Below, one piece after another: positions 16,169 to 23,960 of a DNA stretch of 64,000 bases. The DNA comes from Ensifer adhaerens (lineage in GTDB: Bacteria; Pseudomonadota; Alphaproteobacteria; Rhizobiales; Rhizobiaceae): contig NZ_PNFP01000013.1 in the NCBI RefSeq assembly GCF_002940685.1, forward strand, positions 1 through 64,000. The letters are read 5' to 3'. Both the position numbers and the translations under genes were made by a program. Position 1 is the first letter of the stretch. Each line of letters begins with the position of its first letter. Below the pieces are notes generated by a model. The model made no database searches and had not been told where the DNA came from. It was given only the letters and a program-made list of their open reading frames with translations.

Positions 16169-16249
16169 GATGGCTTTCCTTTCGCTATGGGGGAACGTCT
16201 CTCGCGACAAGCGGAGAGCGGTGACCGGAGGCGCATGCCGCCGGACCTG
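16169..16249 (-). promoter_or_regulatory. Duplicated 5' leader, copy A
   Basis: The 81 bases upstream of the exported-protein start are clearly related to those upstream of the protease start. The best block, 16223-16249, matches 17043-17069 in 24 of 27 positions, and both lie about 55 bases before the ATG. Shared features are TTTCCTTTC (the ribosome site on the minus strand), GGGGGA and GACCGG...CGCATG...CGCCGGACCTG. Confidence 0.6.
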
Positions 16250-16446
16250 CTGTGGCTCGGCGTAGTCGCGCCGTGTGCCGTGTTGGGAGTGTTGGAAGGT
16301 GGACGCCGCGGCCATTCAGGCCGTCTCGCCCGGGCCAGTCCTGCGGCGGATCAAGTCAGTTGCGTCTGAACTTGCCTTCGCAGTCGTCAGCGCTCAGGGA
16401 TATCGCAAGGATCCGAGCGATCGACGGCAACCGGCGCTGGTCTCGG

Positions 16447-16989
16447 CTAGAAGAAAATCGTGACGTGTCCGTCCAGAGCTAGAAAGCTCTGCAACGTCTT
16501 CGTACCGGTCAGCCCACCCTTGCCGACTGGCCAGGGATCGAGGAGCTTCATGGTGTTGCCATTGTCGGAGTATCCGTAGACGACGTAGTAGTGGATCGCC
16601 GTGCCGATGACGAAGATCCGGTCGTGGTCGATCTCGCCACGCACGAGATCTGCTGTGAGATTTTCGACGAACCGACCGCCCGTCGAAACCATGTCGAACG
16701 CATTCCACTGCGTTCGCACCATTTGTACGGCCTGGCTGGCCAGATTGGCTCCGTCGTCTTCCCGCTGCGGCGGTGTCACCGAGGCGTCGAGGGTTTGCGC
16801 CAACGCCCATTCTTCCTGCACGTTGGGGTCCAGCGCCGCAAGCGACAGTGTGTTGCGGCGGGCAATGGCATATTGTGACATCGCCGAGAGGTTGCGATAG
16901 GCGCGAACCATGACCTCGGCGGCGGCGAAACACCACGCGCCGGTTTCCTGTGCGACCAAGACCGGAGGATTGGCAACGTCTTCTTCCAT
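16447..16989 (-). CDS. Papain-fold cysteine protease (C39/C70 AvrRpt2-like)
   Basis: This is a 180-residue protein with a complete papain-type catalytic set. Gln14 and Cys20 lie in AQETGAWCFAAAE, His133 in GTAIHYYVVYGY and Asp151 in LLDPWP. The Q-x5-C-[WF]-A-A pattern and short length fit the papain-like C39/C70 group that includes AvrRpt2; the Phe after Cys replaces the usual Trp. There is no signal peptide or membrane helix, so it acts in the cytosol or leaves by a non-Sec route. ATG 16989 has AAAGGAAA upstream and the duplicated leader. It lies downstream of three RhiA-like genes. Whether it processes them or targets a host or competitor is unknown. Confidence 0.68.
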   Translation of the reverse strand: MEEDVANPPVLVAQETGAWCFAAAEVMVRAYRNLSAMSQYAIARRNTLSLAALDPNVQEEWALAQTLDASVTPPQREDDGANLASQAVQMVRTQWNAFDMVSTGGRFVENLTADLVRGEIDHDRIFVIGTAIHYYVVYGYSDNGNTMKLLDPWPVGKGGLTGTKTLQSFLALDGHVTIFF

Positions 16990-17069
16990 GATGATTTCCT
17001 TTCTCATTGGGGGAGCGCTTTCCCGCGCATGCAAGGAGCGCTGACCGGTGACGCATGTCGCCGGACCTG
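16990..17069 (-). promoter_or_regulatory. Duplicated 5' leader, copy B
   Basis: This is the counterpart of the leader at 16169-16249. It shows the same order of motifs and a 27-base block at 17043-17069 differing at only three positions. It probably carries a shared promoter or a binding site for the local AraC-type regulator. Confidence 0.6.
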
Positions 17070-17146
17070 TCTTGGCGGTGGACGAAATCACGCCGCCCGC
17101 CATGTCTGTGGTGCGGTGTGGGCGTCCTGCAGACCGCCCCCGGCTT

Positions 17147-17788
17147 TCAACAGAAAGGCGGATCGCCCTGCTGCCCCGCGACCTGCTGCAGGATGTTTTC
17201 CGGTGTCAGCGCGACGCGTTGCGAGGGTGAGGTCGTGCTGAAATCAACGACCTGCGTGTTGGTGAGCGCTTCCACGTCGATCGTCTCGCCGACGGCGTAG
17301 TTACCGAACACGACCCAGCAGCGATGACAATGCGGGGTGAAGATGCTCAAGACATTCGGAGTGAAATCAACGGTGTAGATTGGCGATCTACCGATCGCGA
17401 TACCGAGATGAATCGGAAAATCGAACGTGCCGCTGAGCTGCCGGATGCTTAGGCTTCCTTGCGCACCGCCCGTGCGCAGATTCTGGAGCGCCGGCGCTCC
17501 GAAACTGTCGGCTGTGAAGTCGATGAGATTTTCGCGGTCGGCGTCGGCGGGGACGTACTGGTATGCCGTGAACGTCGAGCGCCCGCCGAAGGTGCCGCGT
17601 TCGCCCCAGATAAAGCCGACTTCCGTGGACCAGGAGAAGCGTACCTGGGTGCCGGGCGCAGCCGGCCGGGCGAGCCAGGCGACGCTGGTCAGGCGCGTCG
17701 GCGCTGGCGCCTGGGGCGGAACTTGGAAAAGTGCAAAATTGCCATGCAGCTTTGAGTTGTTGACGCAGGTCAGTCTGTACTCCGGCAT
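17147..17788 (-). CDS. RhiA-like protein, copy 1 (213 residues)
   Basis: This protein is colinear with the next gene upstream (17851-18459) from the first residue. Shared landmarks are LTC, NNS at 10-12, LHG, FQ at 21-22, AW at 37-38 then RPAAPG, FxW at 51-53, Trp61, and near the end WVVFGN followed by IDVE. There is no signal peptide; it is a predicted all-beta protein. From memory the pattern resembles RhiA, the abundant rhizosphere-expressed protein of Rhizobium leguminosarum, whose biochemical role is not known. This copy has extra Cys/His (TPHCHRCW). It ends GDPPFC, with a C-terminal cysteine, which is odd. Confidence 0.55.
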   Translation of the reverse strand: MPEYRLTCVNNSKLHGNFALFQVPPQAPAPTRLTSVAWLARPAAPGTQVRFSWSTEVGFIWGERGTFGGRSTFTAYQYVPADADRENLIDFTADSFGAPALQNLRTGGAQGSLSIRQLSGTFDFPIHLGIAIGRSPIYTVDFTPNVLSIFTPHCHRCWVVFGNYAVGETIDVEALTNTQVVDFSTTSPSQRVALTPENILQQVAGQQGDPPFC

Positions 17789-17817
17789 TGCAGTCTCCTG
17801 TCGTGTTGGAGAGAGGG

Positions 17818-17844
17818 GGACGGCGGCGGCTGTCGCCGCCGTCC
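17818..17844. other. Strong intergenic hairpin between RhiA-like copies 1 and 2
   Basis: GGACGGCGGCG (17818-17828) and its exact reverse complement (17834-17844) form an 11-bp stem with a 5-base loop in the 62-base gap between the two genes. There is no T-run on the minus strand, so it looks like an RNA-processing or mRNA-stability element rather than a terminator. Confidence 0.55.
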
Positions 17845-17850
17845 GCGACG

Positions 17851-18459
17851 TCAGGCGACCGAGATCAGGTTGTCGAGGCCGAGTGTTGCGGTCCGCGACG
17901 TCAGTGCGCCGCCATAGGTGACCTCGACGGAGCCGGTCACATCCTCGACGTCGATGACGTCACCCGTCTCCAGATTGCCGAACAGCACCCAGTAGTTCGG
18001 ATGCGGCGTGAAGACGGCAGTCATGTTCGGTGCTGCCTGCACGGCGAAAGTTCCCGAACCGGCCATGCCGATACCGACGGAGGTACGGTTGGGCACGACA
18101 TTGGACAGCTGCTGGATGGTCAGCGAGCCCAGGGCGCCGGTGACGCTCGGATTGGCAAAGGTCGTCGCACCCCAGCTGTCCTGCGTGAGCTGGACGAGGT
18201 TCTGGCCGTTCGGATCTGCCCCGATCACCTGCGTCGCCGAGAAGTTGATGCCGGGCTGAAGCAATCCGGTCTCCGACCAGACGAAGCTGTAGTCGAGGTT
18301 CCAGGTGAAGGTCACACGACTTCCCGGTGCTGCCGGCCGGGCAAACCAGGCCAGTGAAAACACGTTTCCGGGAACGGTCATCGGCGGGGCCTTCTGGAAC
18401 ACGGCAAAGCTGCCGTGCAGTTGAGAGTTGTTGAGGCATGTCAGGGAGTAGGTCGTCAT
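17851..18459 (-). CDS. RhiA-like protein, copy 2 (202 residues)
   Basis: This is the clearest RhiA-like member. It begins MTTYSLTCLNNSQLHGSFAV, continues with SLAWFARPAAPGSRVTFTW and then YSFVWSETGLLQPGINFSATQ, and ends with YWVLFGNLETGDVIDVE. No signal peptide is present. The ATG at 18459 has AAAGG upstream, and the leader carries a GGGGGA motif like the other leaders here. It is a tandem paralogue of the neighbouring 213-residue protein. The family has no known enzymatic activity; RhiA itself is known as a quorum-controlled rhizosphere protein. Assignment rests on remembered sequence patterns. Confidence 0.6.
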   Translation of the reverse strand: MTTYSLTCLNNSQLHGSFAVFQKAPPMTVPGNVFSLAWFARPAAPGSRVTFTWNLDYSFVWSETGLLQPGINFSATQVIGADPNGQNLVQLTQDSWGATTFANPSVTGALGSLTIQQLSNVVPNRTSVGIGMAGSGTFAVQAAPNMTAVFTPHPNYWVLFGNLETGDVIDVEDVTGSVEVTYGGALTSRTATLGLDNLISVA

Positions 18460-18546
18460 CTTAGCGTGCCTTTCGTTGGGGGATCGCACCCGGAATTGCG
18501 AAATGATGGCCGGCACCGCCTCCGGGGCTGAAACGGTGCCGGGCCG

Positions 18547-18582
18547 CCCTCGCCGTCCATGGGAGGTGTCTAACGGCGAGGG
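18547..18582. other. Hairpin between RhiA-like copies 2 and 3
   Basis: CCCTCGCCG (18547-18555) and its exact reverse complement (18574-18582) form a 9-bp stem with an 18-base loop, in the 169-base gap between the two genes. Confidence 0.5.
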
Positions 18583-18628
18583 AATGCCCGGCCAGGGAAG
18601 GCGGGTGCCGGGCAAGCTTGTTGAAGGA

Positions 18629-19309
18629 TCAGCCGGTCTGGACGATCTTGTTGTCCAGGTTGGCTACGATCTTTGCGACGGCGGTTGGGCTGGTCGCGGC
18701 CGTGTCCTGTTTGAAAGTTACGGTTGCCGCCTGGCTGCGGTCCCATTCGTCGGGTTCGGGAAACTGGAACGCCGTGCCGAAGACGACCGTCACGGTCTGC
18801 GAAAGGTCAGGCTCGAGCGTTAGCGACGATAATCCCGCCGGGACAGGGACGAGGATCGGTGCAGGGCCGACCACCAGCCCGATCTGGCTGCCCGCCGGGA
18901 CGCCGCCTGCGAAGGTTGCCTCGATCGCGCCGGCAGGCCCACCGGCTGCGGGGGTGACGGTGAACGCCCCGTCGGCCCAGGCGACGGCAACAGTATCTCC
19001 CAGCGCGACCGGCGTCCTTTCGGCCGCATCGAGGCTCGCGCCTTTGACGAACGCAAACAAGGCCAGCGCGCCGCTTCCGCCATTCCATGTCAGCGGTTTC
19101 GTGTCGCCCTGTCCCATCGGATCCGACACCAGGGCGGTGATTGTCTGCTGATTTTGAGACGGCTTGTTCAACGGAGGGGGGAAGATGTTGAAACACTGCC
19201 GTCCGGCCACGGTCGAACCATTCGTGACGGCCAATTCGAAAGGCACAGCGGCTGCTGGCGGCGGGCTGCTGGTCGCGGGCTCGGGGCTGGTCTTCGTGGA
19301 GGTCGGCAT
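18629..19309 (-). CDS. Divergent RhiA-like protein, copy 3 (226 residues)
   Basis: A Pro/Thr/Ser-rich N-terminal extension of about 22 residues precedes FELAVTNGSTVAGRQCFNIF, which lines up with the LTCxNNSxLHGxFAxFQ opening of the other two copies. The rest is beta-rich, with PLTWNGGSGALALFAFV and SQIGLVVGPAPILVPVP, and ends in a helical tail (AVAKIVANLDNKIVQTG). The extension is not a signal peptide. ATG 19309 has AAGGAAAG just upstream. It is the first structural gene after the AraC gene on this strand. The homology to the other two is weak and based on order of short motifs. Confidence 0.5.
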   Translation of the reverse strand: MPTSTKTSPEPATSSPPPAAAVPFELAVTNGSTVAGRQCFNIFPPPLNKPSQNQQTITALVSDPMGQGDTKPLTWNGGSGALALFAFVKGASLDAAERTPVALGDTVAVAWADGAFTVTPAAGGPAGAIEATFAGGVPAGSQIGLVVGPAPILVPVPAGLSSLTLEPDLSQTVTVVFGTAFQFPEPDEWDRSQAATVTFKQDTAATSPTAVAKIVANLDNKIVQTG

Positions 19310-19436
19310 CCATCTTTCCTTTCGAGGTCCGGCTTGAATTTCTCGCCTTATGTGTAGTGAAGGATACGTTTGCCCCCTATGGTTGTCTCTGGGCCAGCGT
19401 TTCAAAAACTTGGACGACCGTCCCAAGATGGCGGCT

Positions 19437-20468
19437 TCAGTTGGTGTAGAGCGCAGTCAGCCAGTCGCCGAACGAGGCGCCATCGAGGGAGGGTCGGAAC
19501 AGGCCACCCAGGTCGATGCCGTCCTGGCGGACACCCGCACGGGCGCCCCTGGGCGAGACCCCGAAAGCGCGCCGGAACAATCGGCTGAAGTGGGCCTCGT
19601 CGGAAAAGCCCATCTCGTAGGCGATGTCACCGATACGTCGGTCTGCGTGACGCGAGTCGCAGAGGGTGAGCAGGCAGCGCCGGAGACGGCGACGACGAAT
19701 GTAGGCTTCGACGCCGCCGCTGCTCTCGAACTGGCGGTAGAGCTGACTGCGAGAAACGCGGAGATCGTGTGTCAGCCGGGACGGAGTGAGATCGCTGCGA
19801 TGCAGGTTCTCCTCGATATGCCGCCGCAGGCGCCGTCCGAGGTCGCCCCTGGCCCCTGCCGAAGGGGGCTCACCCGCGGGTCCGAGGCAGGAAGCGAGCA
19901 GATCGGGGACCGACGACCCGAGCGCGATCACCTCGCCCGGGCTGAGGCGCATCGCCGCCTCGCTCAGCGCCTCGAGAATGCCGCGGATAAAAATCGCCAT
20001 CGCGCTATCCTGGGCCAGGATGCGACCGGTCATGGGCTGCACCGGCGCCATCGCGGCCGGCAGCAAGGTGCGCGGCATGATGAGGTGCATGCCGTCCGCA
20101 GCCGACATGGCGAAAGCCGTCGGGGCCGACAGATCGAGCACCACCACGTCTCCTGCCCGCAATCGTCGGGCGGCCGGGCTGGGCAGCGCTATGCCGCCGC
20201 GCAGGAGGCACGAAATGACGATATGGTCGAGATCATCCCTGGCAAGCCGCGCTTCGGTGCGTCGATACCGGCCGCCGACGGCGACGCTTCGGCACAAGAG
20301 AAATGTGTCGAAGTGATAGACTTTAAGATTGGCTTCAAACGCACGCGCTGGAGACGCTTTCGGGGGCAGGCTGTCGAAGAGAACATTCAGAAGGGATTGC
20401 CACGCGTCAAAGGGGGAATCGACCCCCGTTGTTGAAAAGTGGAAACTAGCAATTTGCGCGTTGCCCAT
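19437..20468 (-). CDS. AraC-family transcriptional regulator
   Basis: This is a 343-residue regulator. The N-terminal two thirds resemble an AraC-binding-like ligand domain (the AraC_binding_2 type, with RAGDVVVLDLSAPTAF). The C-terminal 100 residues are the double helix-turn-helix: LTHDLRVSRSQLYRQFES followed by the family signature IGDIAYEMGFSDEAHFSRLFRRAFGVSPRG. It lies upstream of, and on the same strand as, the three RhiA-like genes, separated from copy 3 by 127 bases, so it is the probable local activator. A short inverted repeat lies about 50 bases upstream of its start. Confidence 0.88.
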   Translation of the reverse strand: MGNAQIASFHFSTTGVDSPFDAWQSLLNVLFDSLPPKASPARAFEANLKVYHFDTFLLCRSVAVGGRYRRTEARLARDDLDHIVISCLLRGGIALPSPAARRLRAGDVVVLDLSAPTAFAMSAADGMHLIMPRTLLPAAMAPVQPMTGRILAQDSAMAIFIRGILEALSEAAMRLSPGEVIALGSSVPDLLASCLGPAGEPPSAGARGDLGRRLRRHIEENLHRSDLTPSRLTHDLRVSRSQLYRQFESSGGVEAYIRRRRLRRCLLTLCDSRHADRRIGDIAYEMGFSDEAHFSRLFRRAFGVSPRGARAGVRQDGIDLGGLFRPSLDGASFGDWLTALYTN

Positions 20469-20954
20469 CCGTTAGACGCACTAAACCGTCAGATACTTTT
20501 TCAATCAGACCACAACGCCCTCTATGATTGCATTAGAGGGTGCTGCGCGACTTTTGCTATAGGACAAAAAAGGGGGGAAACCGGGTGCAGTGGTCGAAAC
20601 CTTAACGCTTCGCGACTGCGGGCCCTTCGCGGACTTCATCGCGTTCCAACTTGGATCACGAGCCGCGGGCCGGCGCCATGCCGCACCACTTGCGTAATTG
20701 TATGGCGCGATGGGTTCTTCGTCGTTTCGATCGAGCCGTCGGGCGTTCGCAGCCTATCGACTGCGAGCATCCTCGACATTCCCGACGATATCCTATGCGA
20801 CTTGTTTTCCTCGATGGCTTGCAGCGCCCGTATCTCGGCATCGTGTTGGGCATGCCGAATGCAAATTCAGTCTGCCGCCTACCAAGACACACGGCGCGCG
20901 GCGTCAGCCAAGGCCGTTGCCTTGCGATCAGCGAACCGGACATGGAGCTTGAGG
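20469..20954. other. Intergenic stretch with one palindrome, no gene called
   Basis: These 486 bases separate the AraC start from the end of the sugar permease gene. CCCTCTA (20518-20524) and TAGAGGG (20534-20540) form an inverted repeat upstream of the AraC gene and may be its operator. The remaining 400 bases have open frames on both strands, but with poor codon use and no ribosome sites. They may be decayed coding DNA; I recognise nothing in them. Confidence 0.45.
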
Positions 20955-21950
20955 CTATTCGCTTCGGCGGAAATTGCGAATGCGATCAAAAAGAACCGCG
21001 AGAATCGTCGCGCTGCCGATAAACGTGCCCTGCCAGAAGGCATTGATGCCAAGCAAGCCGAGGCTGTTGCGGATGACTTCGATCAGCGCCGCACCGACCA
21101 GTGCCCCGAAGGCCGTGCCTGCGCCGCCCGCGAGATTGGCACCGCCGATCACTGCCGCGGCGATGACCTGCAACTCCATGCCGGCGCCGATATTGGTCGT
21201 CACCGCACCCAGCCAGCCGGTCTGGATGATGCCGGCAACGCCAGCCGAAAGCGCCGAGATCATGTAGACGCAGACCTTGATGGGGCGCACGGGGAGGCCA
21301 GTGGCCATGGCCGCCTGCTCGTTACCGCCGATGGCGTAGATGTAGCGGCCGATGCGCGTCCACCGCAGCACGAAACCGGTCAGGAGCGCGAGGACGACCA
21401 TGTAGATCACAGGGTTGGCGACGCCAAAGGTCGACCCGCCGCCGAGCGCCAGCAGCTTGTCGTGATCGGGGCCAAACTCGAAGACCACCGTGTTGTTGGA
21501 CGCGACCATCGCCAGGCTTCGGGCAACCGAGAGCATGCCAAGTGTCACGACGAAGGGCGGAAAGCCGAGATAGGCAATCAGGATGCCATTGAACGCGCCG
21601 ATCACCAGCGCGGTTGCGACCGAGACGGCAATGCCTGTCCCGATGCCGTATCCCGCGTGCATCGTGACCGCGAGCACCATGCTGCACAGGCAAAGTACCG
21701 AACCCACCGAGAGGTCGATCCCACCGGTGATGATGACGAGCGTCATGCCGAGCGCGATGATCGCGACGAAGGTAACGTTGCGGGTAATGTTGTAAAGGTT
21801 CTTTGCCGTGGCGAAGCTGTCAGTGGCGAAGGACAAGAAAAGGCATGCGAGGATGACGGCGACCAGAACCCAGAAGGTCTGGCTACCCAGGATAGCTCCT
21901 CCAAGCGTACGCTGCCTGCGGGCGATCGTCTGGTCCAGCGTGGTTGCCAT
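20955..21950 (-). CDS. RbsC/FrcC-type sugar ABC permease
   Basis: This is a 331-residue polytopic protein with about ten hydrophobic helices. Family marks are GMTLVIITGGIDLSVGSVL, NGILIAYLGFPPFVVTLGML and the cytosolic-loop sequence GGNEQAAMATGLPV. It moves a sugar across the inner membrane with the ATPase encoded just upstream. GGGAGGAACG precedes the ATG at 21950. It is the second gene of a two-gene unit; the cognate binding protein is encoded on the opposite strand at 23961. Confidence 0.87.
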   Translation of the reverse strand: MATTLDQTIARRQRTLGGAILGSQTFWVLVAVILACLFLSFATDSFATAKNLYNITRNVTFVAIIALGMTLVIITGGIDLSVGSVLCLCSMVLAVTMHAGYGIGTGIAVSVATALVIGAFNGILIAYLGFPPFVVTLGMLSVARSLAMVASNNTVVFEFGPDHDKLLALGGGSTFGVANPVIYMVVLALLTGFVLRWTRIGRYIYAIGGNEQAAMATGLPVRPIKVCVYMISALSAGVAGIIQTGWLGAVTTNIGAGMELQVIAAAVIGGANLAGGAGTAFGALVGAALIEVIRNSLGLLGINAFWQGTFIGSATILAVLFDRIRNFRRSE

Positions 21951-21997
21951 CGTTCCTCCCATTCCCTCCTGTGCAGAAGATTGAGTTTGCGCGCCCC

Positions 21998-22735
21998 TCA
22001 TCCACCCTCGATGGCACCAGTAATAAGCCCCGTCACCTCCTCCGGCGAGGTCTGAGCAATAGGTTTGTCCGCCACCTTGCGGCCCCGGCGCATGACGACG
22101 ACACGATCGGCGACATCGAAGACGTCGGGCATGCGATGACTGATGAGGACGACGAGGATGCCGCGGGCACGAAGCTCCCGGATCAGGTGCAGCACCTCGG
22201 CGACCTGACGCACGGATATGGCGGCTGTGGGCTCGTCCATCAGCACGATCTTCGCCTCTGAAATCATCGTGCGCGCAATCGCCACCGCCTGTCGCTGCCC
22301 GCCCGACATCTGTTTTACCAGATCGCGTGCCCTGGTCTCGGAGCGAAGCTCCTTGAAGATCTCTCCCGCCCTTCGGTACATGGCCTTGTAATCCAGGACG
22401 CGGAAGGGGCCGATGCCGCGCCTCAGCTCTCTGCCGAGAAAGACATTCGCCGCTGCGGAGAGATTGTCACAAAGAGCCAGATCCTGGTGCACGATCTCGA
22501 TACCGAACTGCCGCGCCTCAATGGGGCGATGCAGCACGATATCGTTGCCGTTGATGCGCATGGTGCCGTGGCTTGGGCGGTAATTTCCGGCAATCATTTT
22601 GACGAGCGTCGACTTGCCGGCGCCGTTGTCACCCATCAGCCCAACAACCTGGCCGGCCTCAAACGACAGCGAAATATCGTTGACCGCCTGTATGGCCCCG
22701 AAGTGCTTGGAAATATTGCTGAGCTCTAGCAGCAC
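21998..22735 (-). CDS. Single-domain sugar ABC ATPase (FrcA-like)
   Basis: This is a 245-residue ATPase with Walker A GDNGAGKST, signature MSGGQRQ, Walker B IVLMDEPTAA and LISHR. Sugar importers of the RbsA/MglA type normally have two such domains in about 500 residues. This one has a single domain, as in the FrcA fructose ATPase of Sinorhizobium, and must dimerise. The start is GTG at 22735 with GGGAAGG upstream; the next in-frame ATG lies 21 codons further up in poor sequence. It is the first gene of the permease/ATPase unit, divergent from the epimerase gene at 22933. Confidence 0.85.
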   Translation of the reverse strand: MLLELSNISKHFGAIQAVNDISLSFEAGQVVGLMGDNGAGKSTLVKMIAGNYRPSHGTMRINGNDIVLHRPIEARQFGIEIVHQDLALCDNLSAAANVFLGRELRRGIGPFRVLDYKAMYRRAGEIFKELRSETRARDLVKQMSGGQRQAVAIARTMISEAKIVLMDEPTAAISVRQVAEVLHLIRELRARGILVVLISHRMPDVFDVADRVVVMRRGRKVADKPIAQTSPEEVTGLITGAIEGG

Positions 22736-22868
22736 GACCAGCCTTCCCAAGACGCGCAATCCGCCTCGCCAAGGCGTGATACGGCAAGTTCGCCCCATAA
22801 GTGAGCGACGGCTTATTTACGCAAATCTCCGCGAATCCGTCAACAATCTCTCGTCCGATAAACCTGTT

Positions 22869-22879
22869 TTGTATGACAA
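22869..22879. promoter_or_regulatory. FadR-type GntR operator in the divergent promoter
   Basis: TTGTATGACAA fits the TNGTNNNACNA consensus of FadR-subfamily GntR regulators. It lies between the divergent ATPase and epimerase genes, 54 bases before the latter's ATG. The GntR gene at 26074 is the likely owner. Confidence 0.55.
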
Positions 22880-22932
22880 TTAACCGTTGACGGGAGACGC
22901 GATCGCATATTAGCTATTGCTGGGAGATAAGC

Positions 22933-23913
22933 ATGCTTATCCTTGTCACCGGGGCAACGGGCAAGGTCGGGCGGCACCTCATTACAGCGCTGCTTGACCG
23001 GCCACGTTTTTCGCAAGCGCGCATACGCGCGCTCTGCCACAACCGTGTGCTCGATCCGACCGAACGGCTGACCATCCTCAAGGGGTCCATCGCCGATCGC
23101 ACCGTGGCAGAAAGCGCGATAGCCGGCGTGAGCCACGTCGTGCATCTCGCGACCTGCAAGGAAACGCCGGCCGACGTCATGGATGTGACCGTCAAGGGCC
23201 TGTTCTGGCTGCTCGAAGCCTTCAGAACGAGCCCGACTGCCCGGCAGTTCATTCTGATCGGCGGCGACGCCGCGGTCGGCCATTTCTTCTATCCCCGCGA
23301 GGAACCGATAACAGAGGCGACACCGCATCGCGCCTATCCTGGCTGCTACGCGCTCTCGAAGGTGCTCGAGGAAGTAATGATCGAGCAATACGCAATCCAG
23401 TACGGGATGAACGCCTGTTGCCTGCGCGCGCCATGGATCATGGAAAAGGACGACTTCAAGCACTCGCTTTCCTTCGGCGATGACGTCTTCGGCGGGCCCG
23501 ACTGGAAAACGTTCTTCGCTCCCGACGAAGCGAGGCGCTATGCGGAAGCGCAAGCCGTGCCTCTGCTACGCGATGGCGGCGGCAGGCCGGTCAAGCGTAA
23601 TTTCGTTCATGTCAGCGACCTCGTGTCGGCAATTCTGAGCACGATCGACAATCCGCGTGCGGAGCGCCAGCGCTTCAACATTTCCATGGACCGCCCGGTC
23701 GACTATGGCGAGGTCGCAAGCTATCTCAAGCGCACGCGCGGCCTGCCGTCCGTCGACGTTCCAAGCCATTTCCACTCAACCTGGTTGGACAACAGCAAGG
23801 CAAAATACCTGCTGGATTGGCAGCCAGAATACGACCTCGAAAAGCTTATCGACCAGGCCTGGCAATACGAGCGTCCACCAAGTGATCCTCGCATCGTCTG
23901 GTACCCCGGTTGA
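22933..23913 (+). CDS. NAD(P)-dependent sugar epimerase/dehydrogenase, copy 1
   Basis: This is a 326-residue extended SDR. The glycine motif is VTGATGKVGRHL at residue 5, and YxxxK is present as YALSK with the catalytic Ser/Thr region around ILIGGDAAVG before it. The C-terminal part has NFVHVSDLVSAI and the YLLDWQPEYDLEKLI end typical of nucleotide-sugar or free-sugar-acting members. GGGAGATAAGC precedes the ATG. It is divergent from the sugar permease/ATPase unit and followed 47 bases later by the binding-protein gene, so it probably oxidises or epimerises the imported sugar. Confidence 0.8.
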   Translation: MLILVTGATGKVGRHLITALLDRPRFSQARIRALCHNRVLDPTERLTILKGSIADRTVAESAIAGVSHVVHLATCKETPADVMDVTVKGLFWLLEAFRTSPTARQFILIGGDAAVGHFFYPREEPITEATPHRAYPGCYALSKVLEEVMIEQYAIQYGMNACCLRAPWIMEKDDFKHSLSFGDDVFGGPDWKTFFAPDEARRYAEAQAVPLLRDGGGRPVKRNFVHVSDLVSAILSTIDNPRAERQRFNISMDRPVDYGEVASYLKRTRGLPSVDVPSHFHSTWLDNSKAKYLLDWQPEYDLEKLIDQAWQYERPPSDPRIVWYPG

Positions 23914-23960
23914 TTTGTGCCGCGGACAAAGGCTGTCCGCTTGTCTAACGGGAGGAAAAA

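Noticed and set aside
20439-22055. 538-codon open frame on the plus strand
   Set aside because: Most of it is antisense to the sugar permease. The part over 20541-20954 has no ribosome site, no motif and odd composition, so no gene was called there.
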